A stretch of DNA of 64,000 nt. Origin: Diphasiastrum complanatum (lineage: Eukaryota; Streptophyta; Lycopodiopsida; Lycopodiales; Lycopodiaceae). The stretch covers positions 27,577,192 to 27,641,191 of the forward strand of contig CM055097.1 of the NCBI GenBank assembly GCA_029204225.1, read 5' to 3'. How positions within the stretch are numbered: the first letter of the stretch is position 1; each line of letters starts with the position of its first letter. Position numbers and translations under genes: made by a program. This document shows positions 22,251 through 41,408 of this stretch, piece after piece. The notes beneath the pieces are model-generated. The model had not been told where the DNA came from, did not search any database, and saw only the letters and a list, made by a program, of their open reading frames with translations.

Positions 22251-24105
22251 TCTCCAACTCACTTGTTGGGTCACATCTAGGCTGTAATGAATTTGCATGT
22301 GCACTAGGGGATGCAAAAGTAAATGAAGCTTCTTGTGGTTTATTAATGAGTGTGCTTATCTGATTATTATCAACATAAGAATCAAAACTGAAATCAACAT
22401 TCACATAACACAACCACAAATACGGAATCTCCATTCTCTTTATTTGCATACAGGTAACAAGAGGACCCTCAACAGATGGTCTCTCCGCCTTTAAGACACG
22501 AGACATACCCTCATGCCCAAACTTATACACATGTGACTTAAAATCTATAGCGAGCTGCTTACTTGCATGCCACCGCTTACGAAGTACAATATCAAACTTA
22601 GCTAGTTTAGTAATTTCAAAAAATAACTTCTCGGTATACATCTGAATAGAAAAAGACGCTCGAGAGATTCTTTCATCCCAAACCTCTGTTCCCTTACCAT
22701 CTGGCATCTCAACAGTATACCGGTAATCAGATGGAACAATAGCTAAGCGAAATTTCCTCACCACGCAAGAATTGATAATATTATGCGAGGAACTGGTGTC
22801 AAATAAGATGAGCACGTCATGACCTTCCAGCTTCCCCCTCATGCGTATTAGTTGACTATCTGGAAACTGATAAGCTTCACGTGCCTTGGTGGACAAATAA
22901 CAAACTGGTGCCTCTAGAACAAGCTTTTGCACCGAAATAGTCATGACACGACGAGTGTCCTCATCATCACTTACCAATAAGTCGTCCAAAATCTCCTCAT
23001 CCTTGCCCTCATCTTGACGTTGCATAACATGGAGCTTCTTGCCCGTACGTCGGGGACAATCTTTGAAAAGATGGTTTCCAAGACAGAAAAAACATAATCC
23101 GTCTTTCTTGGCCTTTTCCTTTTGCTCAGGACTAAGAGGAGACTTGTCGTAAGCACGACGAGCCATAGGAGATCCCGCCTTGTGCTTCAAAGTTTGCTGC
23201 ATCTGGATAGGATCCTTCTGCGAAAAGCCTTTCTGACCAGCTTGGCCAGACTTTTGCGAACCCTTCTTCTGAGGCCAGCTTGGTGCTCCAGATTCAACCT
23301 TGGTGTGCACATTACTTTCAAAGTTGAGAGCTGTAGCAACTGCCTCTTCTAAGTTTTTGTACCCTTCAGTAATCACGGAAGGCCTCAACTCTTCATGAAG
23401 GCCAAATATGAACTTGTGGACTACTAGCCACTCAGGAATCTCTTCTGTGATCTTGATAAGCGTCTCATGATACTTATCGGCATATTCCTGCACCATGTAC
23501 TGCCTCTGACAATGCAAAAGCCAAGCATCCGTCGCACGCACATGCTCATGTGGAGGAATAAACTGAGCTCTGAAAGCTTGCTTAAACTCAAGCCAGGTGG
23601 ATGGAGCCTGATTAGACTTCAACAACTTGCGCCACCACCTGTCAGCAAAATTAGTGAAATGGTAAGCAGCTTTGCGGACCCGCCAACCCTCATCAGTTGG
23701 GGACCGCTTCAAATCAAAATATTCCTCCCACTTATGCAATCACTGATCTACGATATCAGTATTGCTTTGGGGAGTGTTTCCTTGCGAAACAGGTAGGCTT
23801 AATATCTTTGTCTTCTGGGTAAGGTGGAGATAACACAGGACGAATAGCAGAAGGCAGAGCATACTGCGAGGAAGACGCATAACCACCAGCTACCAACATC
23901 GCTCGCATCTCTGCGACGGTCTTTTCCACACTATCCATACGAGCTTGCACAGAAGGGGAAGTAACAGCAGGCGAACGAGCAGCCACTGTAGGCGGATTAC
24001 GGTCAGGGCTAAACACAAACCTGGGTGGTGGCGATGGGAGAGCAACAGGAGGGCTAAGTGGAATATCAACTCTATCATCTTCCATTATGAAACAAAAAGA
24101 AAGAC
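22251..24105 (-). mobile_element. E1 gag and protease region
   Basis: A Pro-rich start (VDIPLSPPVALPSPPPR) and a short predicted helix (MDSVEKTVAEMRAML) precede the capsid part (KAAYHFTNFADRWWRKLL, WLEFKQAFRAQF). A CCHC knuckle (CFFCLGNHLFKDC) follows, then a retropepsin-like part (VLILFDTSSSHNIINS). Fossil copy. Confidence 0.85.
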
Positions 24106-25196
24106 AGCACAAAATCAAGCTAGAAATTGCACTTATTGTAAAACATTGAGAAAAGGCAAATCTGACCAAAATTCTTCAAACAACAAGACAACACTAGCAA
24201 AAGAAAGATGGAGCTCTCCTTGAAATCCAAGCAAAGGGATCCCCACCGAAGTGCTGATTCTGCTTTCAGACTTTCCCAAGATCAACAAAGAAAAAAAAAT
24301 CAGCAAATCTGCTCTGGACAGAATCGTTCGTTGCGCACAAACGGTGAAAGCTTTCCTCACGGGATCACTTCAGGTGCCGCCCTTGTGTTATAACCTTCGC
24401 ATCAAACCATAAAAAAGTACCCCGAAAGTGCGAAACTGATGCTCCACGTATGCGAATAGACAGGCAGGTTCTGCGCCAATCTGGGTTGAGGGAAACCATA
24501 CCGGGAGCAATCGGGGACCGATTCAAGTGATATAAAGCTTGGAACAGTACTGATACAGTATAATTTGAAGGCCCCCAAAGTTTGAACAAGTTCCGAAACC
24601 CGAGTAGAGAGTTACGAATGAAACTCTACTTCCCAATTGGCGCCCAACCAAAAAAGTTGACCGGACAGCGGGCTAGCAGCAATCGGAGGGCTGTTGCAGG
24701 CATTAAATTCGTAGCTATGATGATGGGAAAGGGGCCGAAACAAACAGCATGCAATTCGGAGAGGTAGAGCGCAAGTTATGGCCAAAAAAAAGTTTTTTTT
24801 GGACCAAAACAGCCAAAATCAGCCTTCAATCGCTGATAATTTGCCTCCAATCTGTAATTCGAATTCGACAATCAGCAATCGGAGATGATTCGCCATTGGA
24901 AAAGGAATTTAGGACCCCTTGGATGGCTGGAATTTGGCAAAGATCACGTTTCCTCCTTCCACCAACGCTAAAGAGAGGCTGCAGGAGGGCGATGGACATG
25001 CAGAAAGAAATCTGAGCCACAAAATCTGCAATTTGCAGGCTCAAAACGTCTGGAACAGCGGCGCTGGAGGTCCACCAAAGTTCTGAAATCTGTCTCCCCG
25101 ATTTTTTTCCCCCTCAAGATCCTCCAAAATCAAGCAAAATTTGAAGATTTTCACACTTCCTCTCTCTAGAACGGACGTTTCTCTTTCTAGAACGAG
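24106..25196 (-). other. E1 untranslated leader
   Basis: Between the primer site and gag lies about 1.1 kb without a recognisable domain. Short ORFs here look like chance. Confidence 0.6.
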
Positions 25197-25208
25197 GCTC
25201 TGATACCA
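25197..25208 (-). other. E1 primer-binding site (initiator Met tRNA)
   Basis: Minus-strand TGGTATCAGAGC lies two bases inside the 5' LTR. It is the standard plant retroelement site complementary to the 3' end of initiator Met-tRNA. Confidence 0.9.
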
Positions 25209-25210
25209 AT

Positions 25211-25650
25211 TGTCACAAGCAAGTCTCTCCAAGCTCGTGAATCCTAGAAGGCCGGTGTGTAGAATGAATCTCCCAACCATAGGCACTCCCTCCTTGAGTC
25301 CTTCTACTTGCTATTCCCGTCAACTGGCACATGGCATCCACCTGTGGGTGATTAGTCCACTTGGCATGCATGGCCCGTGTGACTTGTGAATACTTAGTGA
25401 CTCATAGGGTACCACCCCCGTGCCCCGCCAAAGACCTGTGACCCCCTTGGTCACGCCGACTATTTGCCGGCTAGCAACTTGTCATCGACAGCTAGGGTCC
25501 CAACGGTCAAGACACACACCATCTCTGATAGCTTGTCGGCGGTCACACCAGATCACTGCTCGTGACGCACCGGTCCCAACTTGGGACAGATGTCCTCGTC
25601 GGTCACCGGCCGTGCTGAGATCATGATAGAGCCGTAACTGGGCTCTAACA
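25211..25650 (-). repeat. E1 5' LTR
   Basis: 440 bp with TG...CA ends, matching 19013-19469. It abuts E0 on its right. Confidence 0.9.
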
Positions 25651-26290
25651 ACCTTCCTACTCCCAGGAATCATCATCGTCTGAATGACCCTTCCATCAAA
25701 CTAGATGCTCGGTAACTATATGATTTCTCCATCGTTTAGTTCTGGTATCCAAGACCTTTTCAGGTTCAAATCGAGTTAACAGGTCCAATTGATCTCTTGA
25801 ACCAAGATGTTCCCTTTCAATAGACTTTTTTTAAGCTGACTTACATGAAAAACTGGGTACATTTGCATTCCTTCCTGGAGGTCCAATTGGTAAGCCAAGG
25901 ATCCAATCTCTTTTAAGATTTTACATGGTCCCCTAAACCTAGCAGACAATTTGCTTGCCGGTACGCATTACGCTTGAATGCTTTGGGATTTGTAAATACA
26001 CCCAATCCCCCATTTGAAAATCTCGAAGTGATCTTTTCAGATTAGCATAATGTCTGTCCCTATCTTGGGCATATTGGACATTCTCACGAGCTATCTATAG
26101 CATTTCTTGCATATCGTGCAGGAAATCTGCTACCTTTTGAAACTTGATCGTTCGAGTTTCAACTGTAATGGGCAATCTAGGTTCATATCCATACATAACC
26201 ATAAACGGGCTATAACCGGTAGCCGAATGCTTACAACTGACATAGGCAATCACCATCAAGAATTGCTACCTTTCCAATGAGATAGCAATC
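25651..26290 (-). mobile_element. E0 integrase C-terminal and chromodomain part (fossil)
   Basis: Minus-strand parts include KHSATGYSPFMVMYGYEPRLP, LRDFQMGDWVYLQIPKHS and, near 25,670, WWKGHSDDDDSWE, a chromodomain signature. The E0 tail at 18,985-19,008 is the next part of the same kind of protein, so E1 inserted here. The 5' end of E0 is not found in the window. Broken copy. Confidence 0.75.
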
Positions 26291-29075
26291 ATGAGACATA
26301 TGCTCATAGCATCTGTTCTTTTAACCACACACTTCGCCCTCTCCTAATGATCAAGTATAAACTAGAATTTGAACTATGATCAATCATAATTCAAGTATAA
26401 ACTAGAATCTGATCCTTATTCTATACTCAATAATAAGGGAACATGAATATTACTATTCTTAGAAGACACATGAGTTGCTTAAAAAAGTCCTTTCCACAAG
26501 GAAAGTTTCAGTCGTAATCATTCACTTACGATGCCTATATAAGAATTGTAATCCACAAAATTTCCTTACATTAGTCATGACACAAAGTGTCATTCCAAAG
26601 TGAAGGTCCAATCTAGAATGCGTCTAGATTCTATTACTCTTAAGTTCTAATCTATAACTTAAGATCTACCGAAACTTCATTATGTGAAGTTCTAACTTGA
26701 TGTAAACTTTTGGTTTACATCAAGTATCCAACTCCATCTGAGTTTCCTGATAGCAGCCAAAAGATTCCGCGTATCCTATGCACATAAACCTCTGAATGAA
26801 TCCAAAAATGACTCATAAAGGTTGTGACTAATAAGCAATACAAATAAACAACTACAATATCACTAAGTGACATACATTGTAATCTAAACCAACTAACTTA
26901 GAAGTAACGCTCCTGATCCGGTTAGTTGTACCCGATCTAGAAATATTTGAATGTTTTAGGTGTGGGCCCAATTTCAAACACCACATTCAATCTGATTCTA
27001 AATCCATCCTAAGTCAGTAAGTAATTCTCATTGAGATATCATTGTTAACCAACGAGAAATTGTCTCCAAACAATTCTCATCAATATGCCTATGTTTATTG
27101 ACTAGTTTATGCATGCTTATAAACTCAATCCAAGGAACACATTGTAGATCCACAGGATTAAAAGTTTGTACAAAAGAATCTATGATCCCACACAGATTCA
27201 CTACATAGCATATCTCTACAGATCTCACACAATCTATAAACAACACACTTTTAATCGAGAATCTTGTAACCCAGTTATCTGTAGGAGAGAGTATTTCTCA
27301 AATAGTGCTATTTCGTAATCAAAATCTTGATCGACGATCAAAAGAATATATTGTTAGAGGGAATTTCAGTACTTGCATCCACTCACGGATCCTAGTTCTT
27401 ACTAAGATCAAGCTGATCACAACCAACAAAGAGCAAGTTTCAACAAACCATTTCTTGCAATAGAACTTTCTAGTTTTGATACAAATCGATCGGATTTGTA
27501 ATCGATAACTTTTCCACTACAAAAATGTTTTATAATTTTCCTTCCCATACATCTTCTAAATGACGATGTCACATGAATGGTTAACCAAATTATTTTCTGA
27601 TATATGGTTATTCTTCCCTAGCTAATCAATAATCCTTTTCTGATTATATAGGTCACAGGAAACAAATTCTATAATCAACAAAGAAAATCTTTGGATAAGT
27701 CTTTCAGGTGAATGTGTTGGGACATTAACCGTATTAGGTTACGTTGATGCAACACATATTTTAAGATTTTTGAAGTTCTTCTTTAAGACTTCTCCTAGGC
27801 CATATCTAAACTGATATGACACCTATTGGAAACTCGTGAAGTTTCCTATTTAAAGGGGGAGAAGCAGGTGGAGAGAAAGTTATCTACGAGAAGCATCTAT
27901 TGCATTGATTCCAAGAGGAATCCATAATATGTATGGATGAAGGACCTGTTTCTAAAATCAGGATTGATAGGATATCCTTGATACTATTGGAATCCTCTAA
28001 GGATTGTTGTTGAAATCTATTAAGAAATAGCTTTTAGGGTTTCCAATTTTGTAAATTTGAGATATCCACTAGCGGTCATGACCAATACCTCAAATTTTCG
28101 ACAAAATACCCGTTTGTGACCAATAGTAATTGGCATCATTTTAGATATATGGCCTGCCCTAGTACCTACTATGGTCAACCCGATCTAGTTAGTTTTAGAT
28201 CATCCCTTTGGAATTGCCTGTGTCCCATGCCAAGGTTCTTCCTCCAAGAAAACCGTCCAATTCATGATCTAATCGTCCAAAAATCAAATTTTGGAATAAC
28301 TCATATAACTTTTGAGTTTAGTAAATCGCTACTATGCGAAGTTCTCGAGAATTTTCCCAAGTCCCAACTTCATAGTACAAATTCCTGCTCATGTTTTCTT
28401 TCACCTTTATCTTAATCTTTTCGGTCACTAAAAGGATCTTAGGTATCGCCCTAACATCCTTGAGTTGACAGATTTAGAAATGGGAAAGAATGAATTGGAA
28501 CCTTATTCAATTAAGAATAAATTCGACTAAAATGGTTCAATTAGAAGTTCTCTAATAACGAGTTGAATTGAATTATTCGTGCAATAAAACATTGCAAATA
28601 ATTCCTATTCAACTCTAGAGTTTTTAGTTGAATTATTCTTTCAAATTTCTCAGTTCTTAAAGGAATGCAAGAGCTTGAATGGTTTTTTTGGTAAGCTAGA
28701 CCTCAATATCAAATTTCTGAATAAGCTCTGCCCATCAGGTTTCATGACGTTTCAGACTATTTGATTTGAGTCTAATGTGGCTTATCATTACATATCAGTT
28801 TCTTGTTTTCTTCTTTTGGTGTTTAGTGGCATCTTTAACATCATAAAGATCTTTTTCCTCCCTTTGGCTAAAAATTTCCAATGACGGGGCAATTTGTCCA
28901 GTACTTTTGCCAAAAAAATTGTGAATTTTTGGACATAAGTCACTAATTCACAGTTGCCTAGGCCCCATATGGCAATTGATAAAAATGAATATTTATTGTG
29001 GGTCATTCACGGTAATGAAACCTTTTGAGATTCCACAAGGGATTCGGCCACTATGTCGGTTTTGAAGGAAGTTCC
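26291..29075. other. Intergenic, no gene seen
   Basis: About 2.8 kb of AT-rich sequence. The only ORF of note (28116-28415, +) has no domain. Words such as AGATTC, GAATC and TAGAAT are common, as in 3.1-5.7 kb, which may mean related decayed repeats. Confidence 0.45.
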
Positions 29076-29475
29076 TGATAGAATCTAAGTGATTCTCAGA
29101 CTCGGAGTAGACTAATCTTATTAGTACTCACACAGTAACACCAAACTCAAGTGGAAGAAGAAACTTTATTGAGCAAGGAGAAAGATTGCAAGAAGCTATG
29201 CTTTAAAACAATGAACTGAACTGAAAATGAAGGAGGGCGCCCATCTGCTCTTATAGAGACTGGACTTGCTTTAAGGCAAAAGCTATTTGCCTACTATACC
29301 ATTTGGTAAAAGCAACTATGCTAATTACGAAGTCTCAAAAATAGCAATCTATGCTATTCTAGCAAAACCCCTACTAACTTAGGTACCTAGCCAATCTTAG
29401 ACTTTGACTTATACTAAAAATAGAAATAGGCCTTTGAACTAGCTCGCAGGCTGGCCTCTACAATTAATTCTAACA
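29076..29475 (-). repeat. E3 3' LTR
   Basis: On the minus strand it starts TGTTAGAATT and ends GATTCTATCA, a near-perfect inverted pair. The purine tract CCATTAAGGGGGAG (29476-29489) precedes it. No matching 5' LTR was found near 32.8 kb. Confidence 0.75.
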
Positions 29476-30233
29476 CTCCCCCTTAATGGATAATTGATTA
29501 TCAATTACACCTATGAGTGTCATGAACTTCTCAAACTTTTCACGACCAAGTCCTTTTGTGAAGATATCTGCAACTTGATCATTGGTGTCACAGTAGATCA
29601 ACTCTACTTCACCACTCTGAAACTTTTCTCGTATGAAATGCTGCTGAACTTCAATATGCTTTGACCTGCTATGAAACACCGGATTCTTCGCAAGCTGAAT
29701 GCAACTCTGATTGTCACACCAAAGTACTGTAGGTTCAACTTGTTCTATATGAAGATCTTTTAGAATCCTTCGTAACCAAATTGCTTCACAAGTCGTTGAT
29801 GTAGTAGCCCTATACTCTGCCTCTGTAGAAGATAAATCAATTGTTGGTTGCTTTTTACTACTACCAAGATATAGCTCCAGTTCCAAGATTAAATGTATAT
29901 CCTGTACTCGATCTTCTATCTTCTGCATTTCCTGCCCAGTCAGCATCAACAAATTCTCAAGTTTTATGTCCGTTCCTTTACCAAAATAAATACCATACCT
30001 GAGTGTCCCTTTGACATAATGCAAAATCCTCTTTGCTGCTTTCCAATGACAAACTTTTGGTAAAGACATGAATTGACCCACCATACCCACTGCATATGAA
30101 ATGTCTGGTGGAGTAGTCGTTAGATAGATAAGACTACCTACAAGCTGCCTATAAAGTGTTTCATTCGCACTTTCAAAATTTTCCTCTTTTGTAAGCTTTA
30201 CACCTGGATCATAAGGTGTAGAAATGGACTTAC

Positions 30234-31379
30234 TGTTGGATTATTCTCTTTCTTACTAATCGACTAATCGGTTTTAATCCTCATCCATTGTTTATCCAGA
30301 TCTGCGGATTTTCCCGTGGTTTTATACAGTTTGCAGAATTACAAGTGCTTTTACACAGTCTGTAGAAATACACGGAGTTTGACAACAGTGTCGCATTTTC
30401 TCTCTCTACAATCCAGACTGTCGCTTGTCAAGAATTACGAGTAAAATTACAGTGTCGCATTTTTCGCATTTTTGCGATACTGTCGCCTGTTAGGAATTAT
30501 TTGTGAGTAAAATTGCAAAGTCGCATTTTTTGCATTTTTCAAAGTGCCTCAAATGTTAAGGAAATGACTTTGGCAAAGTGTGGGGCTACTTCAATATTAA
30601 GGAAATGAGATTTTAAGACACTGTTGTTTTTTCGTATGGCAGTTTTAGTTCATTTATGCAGATAGACTGTTTACGGCCAATTTTCACCGCTTATCAGAAA
30701 TCAATTTGTGAGAAGGATCTGGATGAATGCCAGCGGACACCAGCCAACTGGCAATCGCATTTGATGACCTAATTACTTAGTATAAATCTGCTGTTCATAC
30801 ATCTCATCAGTTAATGAATCAACATTGTGAATTGTGAAGGAGTTGAGTGTTATTACACGACGCTTCCTACGCTCTCATCAAGTTGATCATTCACAATCAG
30901 AAAGTATTGTAGTTAGCTCTCTATCAAGCTTTCAAGCTTGAACTCTCTTGAGCATTCTAGCTCAGTCTTTAGAGATTTATTTTAGAGTTGCTATTGCGCT
31001 ACTGCTTATCAGCAGAGCTGCTTATTTTCAGACTTATTCTCAGTTACTCGGAGACAACTTCAGAGTGCGGGGTTTCTATCCGCTATTGTCTTGCGCTCAT
31101 TAGCATCTGATTTTGTTTTTCTGAATCAATACTATTTCTTATTGCGTTCAGTATATGTTAGAATGCATGCATCTCTATATTGCTTTTGTAACTGATAGAA
31201 ATTTTTTTCGAATTCAATACTTTATGTTTGGCTACATAGTCACTTAGTATCTAGCGAAAGTTAGTTGCTAAAGATTGAACATGATTTCCATAATACTGCT
31301 TTGTTCAATTTTTTGATAGGCGTAGTCATGCATTGGAAGTAGGAAGTTTCCACATTCTATTATCTACCTATTTCCGACA
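30234..31379 (+). mobile_element. Solo LTR of a second copia family inside E3
   Basis: 1,146 bp, TGTTGGATT...TTTCCGACA, flanked by CTTAC (30229-30233) and CTTAA (31380-31384), a 5-bp target duplication with one difference. It shares U3 words (GTCGCATTTTT) and tail words (TTTGGCTACATAGTCA, TGATAGGCGTAGTCATGC) with the 2.06-kb LTR at 51155-53210. No internal part is present, as after LTR-LTR recombination. Confidence 0.8.
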
Positions 31380-32777
31380 CTTAACAATCAAGCATGTTAA
31401 ACTTCTTGAGTAACTCTCTTGCATACTTTGCTTGTGATATGAAAAGATTTTCCATTGACCTCCAAATTTCAATCCCAAACAATACTGAAGTCTCTCCAAA
31501 TCTTTCATATCAAACCCCTGTGAGAGATTGTTCTTTATCTTCTCTATTAGTGACTTATTTGACCTTGTGATAATAAGATCATCTACATAGAGAACAATAA
31601 TGACTATGTCATTCGAATCTTTAATAATATATAGTGTTGACTTTGACATGCTTTTATGAAAATTCTGCTTCAAAAAATAATTGTTGATGCAAGTATACCA
31701 TGCTCTAGGCGCTTGTTTCAACCCATATAATGCTTTCTTTAACTTGCAAACAAAGTGCTCTTTACCTTCAACCTCATAACCCTGAGGTTGCCCTAGATAA
31801 ACCTCCTCTTCAAGGTAACCATTCAAGAAAGCACTCTTGACATCCATTTGTTGAATATCCCATCCAAAATGAGATGCAATCGCCAAAACACTCCTCAAAG
31901 TATTCTTTTTGGCAACAAGTGCAAAAGTATCTTCGTAGTCAATTCCTTCCCTCTGAGAATATCCTTTGGCTACTAATCTGCCTTTATACTTATCTAAAGA
32001 ACCATCAGACTTAAACTTGGTTTTATAAATCCACTTGCAACCAATTGGTTTCTTACGTGTTGGAAGTTCAACAAGATCTCATGTCTCGTTTTTCATAATA
32101 GAACTGTACTCCTGATCCATAGCAGTCTTCCAAACTTGTTCCTTAGTATAAAATAAAGGATCCTCAGAATCCAATACTGAAGCCATAAACGCACAATGTG
32201 TTTCTTCACCAGCTTCACAATAGTATCCACTCGTAGATGATCCACTTCTGTCGAAGCAAATTGTCTCTTGATTCCATGTTCTTTGCAGAATTCCTAGAAC
32301 TCTGTAGATATGAACTCACCTCCCTTATCTGAACGTAGAATCTTTATTTGCTTTCCTGTTTGCTTCTCAATAAGTGATTTGAATTGAGTAAAGAACTTAA
32401 AAGCTTGACTTTTATACTTAAGCAAGTATATCCATACTTTCCTGGAAAAATCATCCACAAATACTATGAAGTAGGAGGATGCTCCCCCTATAGACTCAGT
32501 TTGCATGGGACCACATAAGTCTGTATGAACAAGCTCCAAGATCTCCTTTGCTCTATATGCTCCATCCTTAGGAAACTGCATACGGTGATGCTTGCCCATA
32601 ACACATCCTTCACAGATTTTTTCCGATGATACAATATTAGGTAATCCTATTACCATATTATTGTCTTTTAGAACTTGTAAGCTTTTATAGTTCAGATGTC
32701 CAAACCTTTCATGCCACATCCTGCTCTCCATGCTATCAGAAGCTGCACAAACCTGAGCTCTGATTCTAGAGGCTGCT

Positions 32778-32940
32778 TCTTTTAAGCTCACTAGAGACCA
32801 TGATAATATAGCGATCCATGATTTGTATGAACTGAACCTTTAAAGCTGCTTCTACCTGTTTCTTTCAAGCTCACTGGATGATGACCATAATAATATAGTG
32901 GCCATGATTTGTATCAATTAAACCATTAAAGCTCTTCTTG
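32778..32940. repeat. Imperfect direct repeat (83-86 bp offset) upstream of the bZIP gene
   Basis: Two adjacent copies share AAGCTCACT, ATAATATAG, CCATGATTTGTAT and TTAAAGCT. The left copy begins at the end of E3. They lie 270-430 bp before the bZIP ATG. Confidence 0.7.
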
Positions 32941-33211
32941 GGGGTTATAAGCGGCTTTCAAATCCTTGAAGGCCAGAAAAAGTTCGTAAAGGGCCCAGAC
33001 AACACACTCAATGCATAGTCTGATTCTTTAGCAAGCTATCATTTACAACAGTGCTCTGATGGAATATTTTATGTGTTTTAAAACAAACGGATCTATATTT
33101 TTTCTCATCTGTTTGATAGTGAACCAGCCTGAAATATAGCTGTTTGTTGTTTCTGCAATATGTTATCCTGCAGAATATTGCTACTTGGAAGAGAGAGGCA
33201 ATTGAAAAACT
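32941..33211 (+). promoter_or_regulatory. bZIP 5' region, possible 5'-UTR splice acceptor
   Basis: The region just before the ATG has a T-rich tract ending in ATCCTGCAG at about 33,177. That would serve as a splice acceptor for an intron in the 5' untranslated region. No clear TATA box is visible. An upstream exon cannot be placed from sequence alone. Confidence 0.35.

Positions 33212-41408
<8,197 letters not shown>

Larger units (their letters stand above)
19013..25650 (-). mobile_element. Ty3/gypsy chromovirus-like element E1 with two LTRs (fossil)
   Basis: The 6.6-kb element has two LTRs in the same orientation, an initiator-Met-tRNA primer site, a purine tract and gag-pol parts in the usual order on the minus strand. 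These are gag with a CCHC knuckle (about 22,250-24,100), protease, reverse transcriptase and RNase H (about 20,900-22,200) and integrase (about 20,100-21,000). It is flanked by AAGGT/AAGGC (minus-strand reading), a near-identical 5-bp target duplication, and sits in the chromodomain region of E0. By-eye comparison of the first ~250 bp of the LTRs shows roughly 7% difference, mostly transitions, so it is not recent. It is broken in several places and one part lies in the opposite orientation. Confidence 0.88.
29076..32791 (-). mobile_element. Ty1/copia element E3 (fossil), carrying a solo LTR
   Basis: From right to left on the minus strand the order is GAG-pre-integrase (WHERFGHLNYKSLQVL, GCVMGKHHRMQFP), integrase (HTDLCGPMQ, YFIVFVDDFSRKVWIYLLK), reverse transcriptase (QMDVKSAFLNG, CKLKKALYGLKQAPRAWY, VLYVDDLIITRSN), and RNase H (SSTEAEYRA, AIWLRRIL, CDNQSCIQLAKNPVFHSR, DQVADIFTKGL). 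A purine tract and a 400-bp LTR follow. A solo LTR of another copia lies inside the reverse transcriptase region. The gag end is not seen; the element borders the bZIP upstream region. Broken copy. Confidence 0.9.

Noticed and set aside
28116-28415. 99-codon + strand ORF
   Set aside because: Composition and lack of any motif suggest chance. It lies in decayed repeat-like DNA.
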